A stretch of 64,000 nucleotides of DNA from Oxalobacteraceae bacterium (lineage in GTDB: Bacteria > Pseudomonadota > Gammaproteobacteria > Burkholderiales > Burkholderiaceae_D). This document shows, in pieces, positions 14,394-25,574 of this stretch. Under the pieces are notes generated by a model that ran no database searches, had not been told where the DNA came from, and worked only from the letters and a program-made list of their open reading frames with translations. Location: contig JABTBR010000023.1 of assembly GCA_013284265.1 (NCBI GenBank), positions 40,833 to 104,832 on the forward strand, in the 5' to 3' direction. Made by a program: the position numbers and the translations under genes. Every line of letters begins with the position of its first letter. The first letter of the stretch is position 1.

Positions 14394-14611
14394 TTGATCG
14401 GGAGAGGGCCGCCACTGCGCTGCCGCCGAAGGGGCACTACCCAAAAACTCTCAGGCAAAAGGACCGATCAAGGGACCGATACGTTGCAGCGGCTTGCCGC
14501 TGGGGCGTCATTGGCTCAACTCTGGAGAGCTGCCGCGGCGTCACGCCAGCGGCACACCGAAGGGGCGCGCGGGATATCTTCCCGTAATCTCTCAGGTACC
14601 AAGGACAGAGG
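14394..14611 (+). promoter_or_regulatory. Tandem glycine riboswitch
   Basis: Two consecutive aptamers of the gcvT motif are visible. The first (about 14397-14468) begins GGGAGAGGGCC, contains the CCGAAGGGGCA core and ends ACTCTCAGGCAAAAGGACCG. The second (about 14520-14611) begins CTCTGGAGAG, contains CACCGAAGGGGC and ends ATCTCTCAGGTACCAAGGACAGAG. The linker is about 45 bases and the gcvT start is about 85 bases further on. Glycine riboswitches of this type usually switch on the glycine cleavage operon when glycine is abundant. No clear terminator hairpin with a U-run lies before gcvT, so control may act on translation initiation. Confidence 0.93.
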
Positions 14612-14694
14612 GGTCTGCGATCATTGTGGAAAAGGCTGGGTCAGCTCTTCCTTGTATGTTCTGTTAACCCCTATTTCATTTGGACCGAGGAATC

Positions 14695-15822
14695 ATGACG
14701 CTCAAAGCTACCCCACTCAATCAAGCCCATCGCGCCGCCGGCGCCCGCATGGTCGATTTCGGCGGTTGGGACATGCCTGTCAACTACGGTTCGCAGATCG
14801 AAGAACACCACGCGGTGCGCAGCGATGTCGGCATGTTCGACGTCTCCCACATGTGCGTGGTCGACCTGACCGGCACCAATGTGCGCTCCTTCCTGCGCGG
14901 CCTGCTGGCCAATAACGTCGACAAGCTGCAGGCCAGCGGCAAGGCCCTGTATTCCTGCATGCTCAATCCGCAAGGCTTCGTCATCGACGACCTGATCGTC
15001 TACTTCATCAACGAAGAATGGTTCCGCCTGGTGGTCAACGCCGGCACCGCCGAAAAAGACATCGCCTGGATCAGCGCACAAAATGCCGCCACGAACAGCG
15101 GCGTGAGCATCACCCAGCGCCGCGACGGCGCCCCTGCCGATACGATGGCGCTGATCGCCGTGCAAGGCCCGAACGCGCGCGCCAAGGTATGGGAAGTGCT
15201 GCCAACGACACAAGCCGCATCGGCCGAGATCAAGCCCTTCAACGCCGTCATCGTCAAAGACACCGCCTTCGGCGAAGTGATGGTGGCGCGCACCGGCTAC
15301 ACCGGCGAAGACGGCTTCGAGCTGGCCTTCCCCGCTTCGCAGGCCGAAGCGCTGTGGAACGCGCTGGTGGCCGCCGGCGTCAAACCGGCCGGCCTGGGCG
15401 CACGCGACACGCTGCGCCTGGAAGCGGGCATGAATCTGTACGGCCAGGACATGGACGAAACCGTCAATCCGCTCGACGCTGGCCTGGCCTGGACCATCGA
15501 CCTGGTGTCGCCACGCGACTTCATCGGCAAGGCGGCATTGCAGGCGATGGGCCAGAACGCCCAGTTCGTCGGCCTGATCCTGCGCGAAAAAGGCGGCGTG
15601 CTGCGCGCCCACCAGAAAGTGCTGGTCGCAGCTTCCGACAACGCTGGCGAAATCACCAGCGGCACCTTCAGCCCGACCATGCAGCAGGCGATCGCGCTGG
15701 CACGCGTGCCGATGGGCGTGGCCGTGGGCGATACCGTGCAAGTGGAAATCCGCGACAAGAAGCTGGCCGCCTCGGTAGTCAAGCTGCCCTTCGTCCGCAA
15801 CGGCAAGATCCTGGCCGCCTGA
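14695..15822 (+). CDS. gcvT: Glycine cleavage system T protein (aminomethyltransferase)
   Basis: GcvT transfers the methylene group from aminomethyl-lipoyl-GcvH to tetrahydrofolate, releasing ammonia. The 375-residue product has the expected N-terminal [17 protein letters not shown], the catalytic-domain motif FDVSHM at about 55-60, and the C-terminal barrel motif [21 protein letters not shown]. The start MTLKATPLN follows CGAGGA with good spacing; a slightly longer in-frame reading lacks this site. It is the first gene behind the glycine riboswitch, with gcvH 84 bases downstream. Confidence 0.97.
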   Translation: MTLKATPLNQAHRAAGARMVDFGGWDMPVNYGSQIEEHHAVRSDVGMFDVSHMCVVDLTGTNVRSFLRGLLANNVDKLQASGKALYSCMLNPQGFVIDDLIVYFINEEWFRLVVNAGTAEKDIAWISAQNAATNSGVSITQRRDGAPADTMALIAVQGPNARAKVWEVLPTTQAASAEIKPFNAVIVKDTAFGEVMVARTGYTGEDGFELAFPASQAEALWNALVAAGVKPAGLGARDTLRLEAGMNLYGQDMDETVNPLDAGLAWTIDLVSPRDFIGKAALQAMGQNAQFVGLILREKGGVLRAHQKVLVAASDNAGEITSGTFSPTMQQAIALARVPMGVAVGDTVQVEIRDKKLAASVVKLPFVRNGKILAA

Positions 15823-15906
15823 TATGCAGGCGCTGCGAATGTGCCGCATCAGCGGCACTTCGCGCTACACTAATCAATCAACACGAACACTTAACTGGAG
15901 ACCCAT

Positions 15907-16287
15907 ATGAATATTCCTGCAGACCTGAAATACACCGAATCCCACGAATGGGTACGTCTGGAAGCTGACGGCAGCATTACCGTCGGCATCACCGAATTCG
16001 CACAAGACGCGCTGGGCGATATCGTCTTCGTGGAACTGCCAAAAGTCGGCACCACCTACGGCGCCGGCGACGACGCGGCAGTGGTGGAATCGGTCAAGGC
16101 GGCGAGCGACATCTACGCGCCGCTGGCTGGCGAAGTGATCGCCGTCAACGACGAAGTGGTCAACGCGCCGGAATCGATCAACACCGACGCTTACGCGAAC
16201 TGGCTGTTCAAGATCAAGCCTAGCGATGTGGGTGCGCTGGCCGGCCTGCTCGACGCCGCCGCCTACGGCAAGACCACCGCGGCGTAA
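15907..16287 (+). CDS. gcvH: Glycine cleavage system H protein (lipoyl carrier)
   Basis: This 126-residue carrier shuttles the aminomethyl intermediate between P, T and L proteins on a lipoyl arm. The attachment lysine is Lys64 in [11 protein letters not shown], and the ESHEWVR and [18 protein letters not shown] segments are diagnostic. The ribosome binding site CTGGAG lies 8-9 bases upstream of the ATG. The distance to gcvP is 230 bases, filled in large part by a dispersed repeat. This is longer than in compact gcv operons. Confidence 0.97.
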   Translation: MNIPADLKYTESHEWVRLEADGSITVGITEFAQDALGDIVFVELPKVGTTYGAGDDAAVVESVKAASDIYAPLAGEVIAVNDEVVNAPESINTDAYANWLFKIKPSDVGALAGLLDAAAYGKTTAA

Positions 16288-16335
16288 TTGCTGCCGCGTG
16301 CGCGCTGGAAAAACCAGCGCGCCGCTTACCTCATC

Positions 16336-16440
16336 TTGAACCCACGGCTGAGATCTGGGGTCTGACCTTAGGGTCCGGATAGTGGCTACGCCCCGCCGGC
16401 CCCGTTGGGACCGGCCCCCGGCTCTTTGCCTTGGGTTCAA
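16336..16440 (+). repeat. Dispersed ~100-bp repeat, copy 1 (full length)
   Basis: Ends are inverted: TTGAACCCACGGC at the left and GCCTTGGGTTCAA at the right. Inner blocks TGGGGTCTGACC, AGGGTCCGG, GGCTACGCCCCGCC and GGCCCCCGGCTCTTTGCC are shared, in the same order, with the copy at 59534-59635 (opposite orientation) and partly with 19439-19508. It lies between gcvH and gcvP without disturbing either. Confidence 0.85.
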
Positions 16441-16517
16441 ACAGCGCCGCAGTCGCGCACCCGGCAATACCCGGTAGCACCCGCAAGTCCCCTTTCATTA
16501 CTTGGCCCTGACAAATC

Positions 16518-19412
<2,895 letters not shown>

Positions 19413-19438
19413 GCCGGCTTCGGCGGGCCACGGTGCTG

Positions 19439-19508
19439 TTAACACCCACGGCGTAAATCCGGGGTCTGACCCGCCGGGTCAGACCCCAGCTCTTTGCCTT
19501 GGGTTCAA
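19439..19508 (+). repeat. Dispersed repeat, copy 2 (shortened)
   Basis: Begins TTAACACCCACGGCGTAAA and ends AGCTCTTTGCCTTGGGTTCAA like copy 1, but the middle is reduced to a perfect 12-bp palindrome with a 3-base loop (GGGGTCTGACCC, 19461-19472, with its complement at 19476-19487). It starts 27 bases after the gcvP stop. Confidence 0.85.
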
Positions 19509-19539
19509 GAAGCCGTCGCCGGCACGCTGGCGTTGACCG

Positions 19540-21201
19540 CTAGCTGCGGTTGGAAGCAAGGCGCAGGCGAGCCACCCGGCTCGCTCCTGCGCTTTTTTTC
19601 GTCCCGTCATCTTCCAGCAGCGGCCCCATGTCGCCGGCGCGCGCGTCGAGCTGGAACATCTGCACCGCGTTCGACAGGCTCAGGGCCTGGCCCTGCAAGC
19701 CCTGGGCGGCCAGCGCGGCCTGCTCCACCAGCGCCAGGTTCTGCTGGGTCATCTGGTCCATCTGGACGATGGCCTGATGCACCCCGTGCAGGCTGTCGGC
19801 CTGCTCTGCACTGGCCAGGCTGATCTGGCTGATCACTTCCCCCACCTGCTGCACCGAGGCGACGATGTCGGCCATGCTGTTGCCCGCCTCTTCCACCGAA
19901 CGGCTGCCCCCTTCGATATCGGACACCGACTGCGCGATCAGGCTCTTGATCTCGCGCGCGGCCGCCGCCGAGCGCAGCGCCAGCGCATGCACCTCGGTGG
20001 CGACCACGCCGAAATTGGTCCCATGCATGCCGGCGCGCGCCGCTTCCACCGCCGCGTTCAGCGCCAGCAGATTGGTCTGCACGGCGATGCTGTCGATTAC
20101 GCCGACGATCTCGCCGACCTTGCGCGAGCTGCCGCGGATCGAGGCCATCGTCACGGCCAGGCGCTGCACCACGCCGCCGCCGCGCACGGCGAAGTTGCTG
20201 GCGCACTGGGCCAGCTGGGTGGCCAGCTGGGCATTGCTGGCGGTCTGCGCCACCGTCAGGCTCAGTTCCTGCATGCTGTGGCTGGTCTGCTCCATCGAGC
20301 TGGCGGCGCGCTCGCTGCGCTCGGACAGGTCGGCGTTGCCGCTGGCGATCTGGCGGGTCGCTTCGTCGATCGCCTGCGAGGACGTCAGGATGCCCTTCAG
20401 CGTCGCGTTCAGGTTGCGGATGCTGGTGTCGAGGGCGCGCGAGGTTTCGGCGATTTCATCGTTGCCATACACGCGCTGGCGCACCGTCAGATTGCCTTCG
20501 GCCAGGTCGCTGGCGGCCGCGCCGATTTCACGCACCTCGCGCAGCAGCGCATTGCGCACCGCCATCGTCACCAGCAGTGACAGCACGATCGACAGCAGCA
20601 CCACCACCGGCAGCGCCGTGGCGAAGCCGGCAAACTCGCTCTCGGCCTTGCTATAGGCGCTCTCGCTCAGGCTCTGTTCCAGCCTGGCCAGTTCCTGCAG
20701 GCGCTGGGCCACGACGTCGAAGGCCCGCTCGGCCTTGGACATGGCATTGGCCGCCATCGACTGGTCCACCATGCTCAGTTCAATCACATCGGTGATGGCC
20801 TTGATGTACTGGACGTGGGCCGCCTGCGACTGCACCACGAAGCGCCGCTCGGCGGGGCTGGCCTGGGTTTCCAGTTCCAGCTGGGCGTACTGGCGGTCCA
20901 GCGCGGCGTGGCGCGCGTGGATGTCGCGGATCAGCGCATCGACGCGCGCCGGCGAGAAGCTGGCGCTGATCCAGGCCAGCAGCTGGTAGATCTCGGCGTG
21001 GGCGCGGTTGGCGTCGGCCACCAGGGTGCTGGCCGCCTTCAGGCGCACGGCGCGCTGCTGCATCATATTGTCGAGCGACTGGTTCTGGCGCACCAGCCCG
21101 AGATAGGCGCCGGCCGACAGCATGATCAACAGCAGCAGCACCAGCGCCGGCGCCAGCAGCAGCTTGGGTCCGATTTTCAGTTTGCTCAGCATGCTCATCA
21201 T
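19540..21201 (-). CDS. Methyl-accepting chemotaxis protein
   Basis: The product (553 residues from the ATG at 21201) has a membrane helix near the N terminus, a helical periplasmic sensor of the four-helix-bundle kind (about 35-180), a second membrane helix, a HAMP domain and a C-terminal signalling hairpin (VQTNLLALNAAVEAARAG). The hairpin tip is divergent: the usual AGEQGRGFAVVA is AGMHGTNFGVVA. No NWETF-like tether ends the protein. A GTG at 21282 would add 27 residues and overlap the upstream Cache gene stop by 4 bases; the ATG is chosen because it places the positively charged segment directly before the membrane helix. The family controls CheA/CheY and flagellar or pilus motility. Confidence 0.9.
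   Translation of the reverse strand: MMSMLSKLKIGPKLLLAPALVLLLLIMLSAGAYLGLVRQNQSLDNMMQQRAVRLKAASTLVADANRAHAEIYQLLAWISASFSPARVDALIRDIHARHAALDRQYAQLELETQASPAERRFVVQSQAAHVQYIKAITDVIELSMVDQSMAANAMSKAERAFDVVAQRLQELARLEQSLSESAYSKAESEFAGFATALPVVVLLSIVLSLLVTMAVRNALLREVREIGAAASDLAEGNLTVRQRVYGNDEIAETSRALDTSIRNLNATLKGILTSSQAIDEATRQIASGNADLSERSERAASSMEQTSHSMQELSLTVAQTASNAQLATQLAQCASNFAVRGGGVVQRLAVTMASIRGSSRKVGEIVGVIDSIAVQTNLLALNAAVEAARAGMHGTNFGVVATEVHALALRSAAAAREIKSLIAQSVSDIEGGSRSVEEAGNSMADIVASVQQVGEVISQISLASAEQADSLHGVHQAIVQMDQMTQQNLALVEQAALAAQGLQGQALSLSNAVQMFQLDARAGDMGPLLEDDGTKKSAGASRVARLRLASNRS
19561..19599 (+). terminator. Intrinsic terminator of gcvTHP, inside the chemoreceptor 3' end
   Basis: GCGCAGG-CGAGCC pairs with GGCTCG-CT-CCTGCGC around a 3-base loop and is followed by seven T residues on the plus strand, a classic intrinsic terminator for the gcv operon. 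It lies within the last codons of the convergent chemoreceptor gene, whose C-terminal residues (KKSAGASRVARLRLAS) are therefore partly dictated by the hairpin. Confidence 0.8.
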
Positions 21202-21278
21202 GATGTGGCCCCGGTAGTAGCGTGGCAGCCAGCCACGGGAATACAGGCGTAGGCGTTCCAGCCGGGCGCGGATGTTGC

Positions 21279-21725
21279 TCACGGTTTGTAGATCCCCGCT
21301 TCCAGCGCCACGTCCTCCACCCGCAGCACATAGGTGGTCTTGGCTTCGACCTTGCCCGTGGCGGGATTGCGAAACTTGTAGTCGACCCAGCCACTGCCCT
21401 TGCCGCGCGCCAGCGCCACCATTTCGTGGCGAAACAGCTTGCCGTCGGCGTCGGGCACGTCCATCAAGTCCTTGCCGATCAGGGCCGTGGTCGGGTGGGC
21501 CACGGTAATGCCGTTCAAATCCCGCATGGCCAGATACAGCGCGCCCTGATTGAATTCCGGGTCTTTGCTGTTGATCTTGCTGATCATTTCACTCTTGCCA
21601 TGGGCGCGCAGGAAGCGCGCGCCCCGTTCGGCCAGCGCGACCGCGTCCTTTTCGCTGGGCGCTGCGGCCCCGGCCAATGGCCAGCACAGCGCCAGCAGCA
21701 GGCCTGCCAACGTGGTTTTCATCAT
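21279..21725 (-). CDS. Secreted single Cache domain protein
   Basis: The 148-residue protein has a clear signal peptide (MMKTTLAGLLLALCWPLAGAAA) and then a single Cache-type sensor fold with the recognisable blocks YLAMRDLNGITVAHP and GSGWVDYKF. Cache domains bind small ligands such as carboxylates or amino acids, usually as the outside part of a receptor. Here it is free in the periplasm. It sits directly upstream of, and may overlap, the chemoreceptor gene, so it may present a ligand to that receptor. The partner role is inference from position. Length and motif order fit the family; the ligand cannot be told. Confidence 0.85.
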   Translation of the reverse strand: MMKTTLAGLLLALCWPLAGAAAPSEKDAVALAERGARFLRAHGKSEMISKINSKDPEFNQGALYLAMRDLNGITVAHPTTALIGKDLMDVPDADGKLFRHEMVALARGKGSGWVDYKFRNPATGKVEAKTTYVLRVEDVALEAGIYKP

Positions 21726-21977
21726 GTTTTCTCCCTGGTCGGCTACGCGGCGGCGCGGCAGCCTGTTGTACGGGTATCATGCGGATCGGATCACGACTGC
21801 CTGGCCGGCGCCGGGCGGCGAACGCGGCTCCTGCCAGGGTTGCGGTATGCTTTAATGCAATCTTGCCTACGCGCATGACGTAATCTACGCCTGCGCCGGC
21901 TTGCCGCGTTTGCGCACGCGCAAACGCCCTGCTCACCGTTGTTCAACCCACCATTTTCGACCACTACGAAGGCTGAC

Positions 21978-22313
21978 ATGAAACCATCAAGCAAGGCGGC
22001 GCTGATCTCGGCGCTGGTATTTCCCGGACTCGGACAACTGCTGGTACTCAAGCGCGCCGCACGCGGCTGCCTGTTCCTGCTGCCCTGCCTGCTGGCGCTG
22101 GGAACGCTGCTGCGCCAGGCCACCATCACGGCCGAAAATGTGATGAACCAGGTCAGCAGCGGCGCCTTGCCGCTCGACCCGGTCCTGATCGCCGCACGGG
22201 TCAGCGCCGACGGCGGCGGCGCGGGCAGCACGCTGGCCTCGCTGGTATGTCTGCTGTGCTGGCTGGGCAGCATCGCCGACGCGCTGTGGCTGGGACGGAA
22301 CGTTCCGCGCTGA
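21978..22313 (+). CDS. Small multi-pass membrane protein, unknown function
   Basis: This 111-residue protein starts with KAALISALVFPGLGQLLVLKRAARG, which resembles small inner-membrane proteins that carry a PGLGQ turn between two helices. Three hydrophobic segments are seen (about 5-20, 28-45, 85-105). An ATG 13 codons upstream exists but lacks a ribosome site; the chosen ATG has AAGG about 5 bases before it. It is divergent from the Cache-chemoreceptor pair and followed by the cupin gene on the same strand. No function can be assigned. Confidence 0.65.
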   Translation: MKPSSKAALISALVFPGLGQLLVLKRAARGCLFLLPCLLALGTLLRQATITAENVMNQVSSGALPLDPVLIAARVSADGGGAGSTLASLVCLLCWLGSIADALWLGRNVPR

Positions 22314-22409
22314 CACCCCGCACGGCAAGCAATACTGTTACAGCGCAGGCCGGGAAGGGCGCTACAATTGCCTGGCAGCTCCCTCTCCCCGCCCTCGAAA
22401 GGACTTGCC

Positions 22410-22841
22410 ATGCCCGGTTTCCGCCCTTCCCCCCTTCTCTCCGATGCCGCGCCCCTCTGCCGCCGCGCCGGCGCCGTGCTGCTGCTGGCCCTGTGCGCCG
22501 GGGCCGCGCTGGCCCAGGCACCCGGCTTGCGCCGTACCGTGCTGCAAAAAGCCGATGTCGCCGCACCCGGCCGCGAAGCGGTGGTTGCGCGGGTCGAACT
22601 CGATCCCGGCGCGGTGGCCGCACGCCACACCCATCCCGGCGATGAAATCAGCTATGTGCTCGAAGGCGAGGGCGAACTGATGATCGATGGCGAGGACCCG
22701 CACCGGGTCAAGGTGGGCGAAGCCTTCGTGATCCCGGCCGGCAAGATCCACGCGGCGCGCAATAGCGGCACCGTACCGCTCAGGCTGGTGGGCGTGTATG
22801 TCGTGGACAAGGACAAGCCGCTGGCCACGCCAGCCAAATAA
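22410..22841 (+). CDS. Secreted cupin domain protein
   Basis: The 143-residue protein has a signal peptide (about 1-35, ending AGAALAQA) and one cupin barrel. Cupin motif 1 appears as HTHPGDEISYVLEG and motif 2 as PAGKIHAARNSG, so the usual His, His, Glu and His metal ligands are present. Secreted single cupins of this sort are often annotated as generic sugar-binding or quercetinase-like proteins, and the substrate is not known. The start is the ATG with GAAAGGA about 7 bases upstream; a frame 14 codons longer lacks this site. It is followed by about 150 bases before the TonB-type receptor. Confidence 0.85.
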   Translation: MPGFRPSPLLSDAAPLCRRAGAVLLLALCAGAALAQAPGLRRTVLQKADVAAPGREAVVARVELDPGAVAARHTHPGDEISYVLEGEGELMIDGEDPHRVKVGEAFVIPAGKIHAARNSGTVPLRLVGVYVVDKDKPLATPAK

Positions 22842-22994
22842 ACTGCGGCGCGCTGTTGCAAACACGCCATATCTGCCGGACTCGGGCATCGTACACTGTA
22901 CTTTTATCGTGCGGGGTGCCAACATATTGGTCATAAGTAACATTCTTTCCACGGGAGACATGGGCTTCCTGCGTCCTGCGCCGGGCCTGACAAT

Positions 22995-25019
22995 ATGGCT
23001 ACACTTCTCTGGCCCGACGGCCGGCCCGCCGGCGCTGCCGCTGCGGCAGTCCTGGCCGCCCTGCTGGCCGCCCTCCTCCCCGCCGGCGCCCATGCCGACA
23101 ACGCCGGCGCGGCCGCTTCCGACCTGACTACGCTGCCGTTCGAACAGCTGCTGGCGCTCGATGTCTACAGCGCTTCGCGCTTCACGCAAAAACTCAGCGA
23201 GGCCCCGTCTTCGGTCAGCGTGATCACGGCCAGCGATATCCGCAGCTTCGGCTGGCGCACCCTGGCCGACGCGCTGCGCAGCATGCGCGGCCTGTACGTC
23301 AGCTATGACCGCAACTACAGTTATCTGGGCGCGCGCGGTTTCCTGCGCTCGGGCGACTACAACACCCGCTTCCTGCTGCAGATCGACGGCAACCGCGTCA
23401 ACGACAACGTCTACGACCAGGCCCAGCTCGGCGCCGAGTTTCCGCTCGACATGGAGCTGGTCGAGCGCATCGAATACGTGCCCGGCCCCGGCTCCTCGAT
23501 CTATGGCGCCAACGCCTTTTTCGGCGTCATCAATGTCATCACGCGCCGCCCGCGCGATCTGGAAGGCATCAGCGCCACCGTGCAGGGCGGCCAGGCCGGC
23601 AGCCGCGAAGCCAGTGCGCGCTATGGCTGGCGCGACGGACACGGCCAGGAACTGCTGCTGGCGGCCAGCCGCGCCAAGAGCGACGGGCGCGACCTGTTCT
23701 TTCCCGAATACGCCACTGCGGAGCAGCATCAGGGCATCGCCCACGGTCTCGATTACGAAACCGTGCAGCGCCTCTACGCCAAGGCCATCCGCGGACCGTT
23801 CACGCTGACGGCGCTGTACGCCGAGCGCCGCAAGGGGGTACCGACCGCCGCTTTCGAGCAGCCCTTCAACGACCCGCGCTCGCGCGGCATCGATACCCAG
23901 AACAGCATCGACCTGGGCTACCGGCACGCGCTGGCCGGCCAGTCCGAGCTGACCGCCAGGCTGTACTGGGGCAGCCACGATTCGCTGGGCGACTATGTGC
24001 TGCAGGACGACAACGCCACCCTGAACCTCGACATCAGCAATGGCCGCTGGTGGGGGGCGGAAGCCAAGCTGCTGCTGGCCGGCGACGGCGCGCACAAGCT
24101 GATCGCCGGCGCCGAATACCAGGCCGACTACCGCCTGCGCCAGCTCAACTATGATGCCGACCCGGCCTATGTCTACCTGAACGAAAACCATCACGGCAAG
24201 CGTTTCGGCCTGTACCTGCAGGACGAAATCAGCCTGAGCAGCCTACTGCTGCTCAATGCCGGCCTGCGCTACGATCACCACAACAGCACCGGTGGCGTGC
24301 TCAATCCGCGCGTGGCGCTGATCTACCAGCTCGCGCCGGCCACCACGCTCAAGGCCATGTACGGCAGCGCCTACCGCGCACCAAACAACTACGAGCAGTA
24401 CTACATGTTCGTGGGCGACGGCGGCCAGCTGGCCAACCCGCAACTGCGGCGCGAACGCATCCGCAGCACCGAACTGGCGCTGGTGCGCCAGTGGCCGGAC
24501 AACCGGCGCCTGACCCTCTCGCTGTTCCGCAACGAGGTGACGGGGCTGATCGGACAGGTCAGCGACGAGGCCAGCGGCCTGCCCATCTTCGTCAACGGCG
24601 GCGCCACCGCCGCGCGCGGCCTGGAAACCGAGTACGAACACAAATGGGGCGGCAGCGCCACCCTGCGCGCCAGCTACAGCAGGCAGCAGGTGGCCCACAG
24701 TGCCGGCACGCGCGACAACTCGCCGCGCCAGCTGGGCAAGCTCAATCTGAGCGTGCCGCTGCGCGGTCCCTGGCAGGCCGGGCTGGAAATGCAGTATGTG
24801 GGCCCGCGCGCCACCCTCGACGGCGGGCAGTGCGGCGGCTTCTGGCTGGCCAATCTGAATCTGTATTCGGTGCGCCTGAGCCGTCACGCCGATCTGGCGC
24901 TGGCGGCGAGCAATCTGTTCGACCGCCGCTATGCCGATCCGGTGTCGGCCCAGCATCTGCAGCAAAGCATCGTCCAGGATGGACGGCGCCTGCTGTTGAA
25001 ACTGAACCTGAGCTACTGA
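22995..25019 (+). CDS. TonB-dependent outer membrane receptor
   Basis: The 674-residue protein has a signal peptide (about 1-35), a plug domain (about 55-165) with the typical PSSVSVITASDIRSFGWRTL and GPGSSIYGANAFFGVINVITR segments, and a 22-strand barrel with alternating aromatic residues. The C-terminal aromatic motif ends in LNLSY. A segment resembling a TonB box (LDVYSAS) follows the signal peptide. It begins a three-gene block with a YfiR-like protein (3 bases later) and a GGDEF-EAL enzyme. Comparable receptors in such blocks are of unknown substrate. A weak ribosome site leaves the exact start uncertain. Confidence 0.92.
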   Translation: MATLLWPDGRPAGAAAAAVLAALLAALLPAGAHADNAGAAASDLTTLPFEQLLALDVYSASRFTQKLSEAPSSVSVITASDIRSFGWRTLADALRSMRGLYVSYDRNYSYLGARGFLRSGDYNTRFLLQIDGNRVNDNVYDQAQLGAEFPLDMELVERIEYVPGPGSSIYGANAFFGVINVITRRPRDLEGISATVQGGQAGSREASARYGWRDGHGQELLLAASRAKSDGRDLFFPEYATAEQHQGIAHGLDYETVQRLYAKAIRGPFTLTALYAERRKGVPTAAFEQPFNDPRSRGIDTQNSIDLGYRHALAGQSELTARLYWGSHDSLGDYVLQDDNATLNLDISNGRWWGAEAKLLLAGDGAHKLIAGAEYQADYRLRQLNYDADPAYVYLNENHHGKRFGLYLQDEISLSSLLLLNAGLRYDHHNSTGGVLNPRVALIYQLAPATTLKAMYGSAYRAPNNYEQYYMFVGDGGQLANPQLRRERIRSTELALVRQWPDNRRLTLSLFRNEVTGLIGQVSDEASGLPIFVNGGATAARGLETEYEHKWGGSATLRASYSRQQVAHSAGTRDNSPRQLGKLNLSVPLRGPWQAGLEMQYVGPRATLDGGQCGGFWLANLNLYSVRLSRHADLALAASNLFDRRYADPVSAQHLQQSIVQDGRRLLLKLNLSY

Positions 25020-25022
25020 ACG

Positions 25023-25574
25023 ATGAATGAGCTTCCCCAGCGCCCATCCTCACCCGCGCCGCTGCTGCGGCGCGCGGTGCTGGTGCTGGCCTGGGTGCTG
25101 GCCGGACCGGTCCCCGCCCAGGTGCCGGAAAACGATTTGAAAGCCGCCTTCGTGTTCAATTTTGCCGTCTTCACCCAGTGGCCCGACGAGGCGCTGCCGC
25201 CCGGCGCGCCGCTGCAGCTGTGCGCCTATGCCGGCAATCCCCTGCAGGGCGCGCTGCACAATCTGAGCGACAAACAGGTCAACGGCCACCGCGTGCAGCT
25301 GCGCCAGCCCGGCGCCGGCGCCACCCTGCGCGCCTGCCATGTGCTGGTGCTCGACGCCCAGGACCGCGAGCGCTGGGCCGGGCTGCGGCGCGAGCTGGCC
25401 GGGGCCAGCGTGTTGACCGTGGCCGACGACCACGTGATCGGCTCGGACGGCGCGATCCTGGCGCTGCTGAGCGACCATAGCCGGATCGCCTTCGACGCCG
25501 ACATGGGCGCCGCGCGCGGGGCGCGCCTGTCGATCAGTTCCAAACTGCTGCGCCTCGCAAGGAGCGTGCAATGA
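25023..25574 (+). CDS. YfiR family periplasmic regulator
   Basis: The 183-residue protein has a signal sequence (to about residue 34) and the YfiR (DUF4154) core beginning NDLKAAFVFNFAVFTQWP, with later conserved RACHVLVL and FDADMGAARGARLSISSKLLRLA. YfiR of Pseudomonas binds and restrains the periplasmic sensor of the diguanylate cyclase YfiN. The following GGDEF-EAL gene overlaps this stop by 4 bases, so control of that enzyme is likely. The TonB-type receptor upstream takes the place of YfiB seen in Pseudomonas. Confidence 0.9.
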   Translation: MNELPQRPSSPAPLLRRAVLVLAWVLAGPVPAQVPENDLKAAFVFNFAVFTQWPDEALPPGAPLQLCAYAGNPLQGALHNLSDKQVNGHRVQLRQPGAGATLRACHVLVLDAQDRERWAGLRRELAGASVLTVADDHVIGSDGAILALLSDHSRIAFDADMGAARGARLSISSKLLRLARSVQ

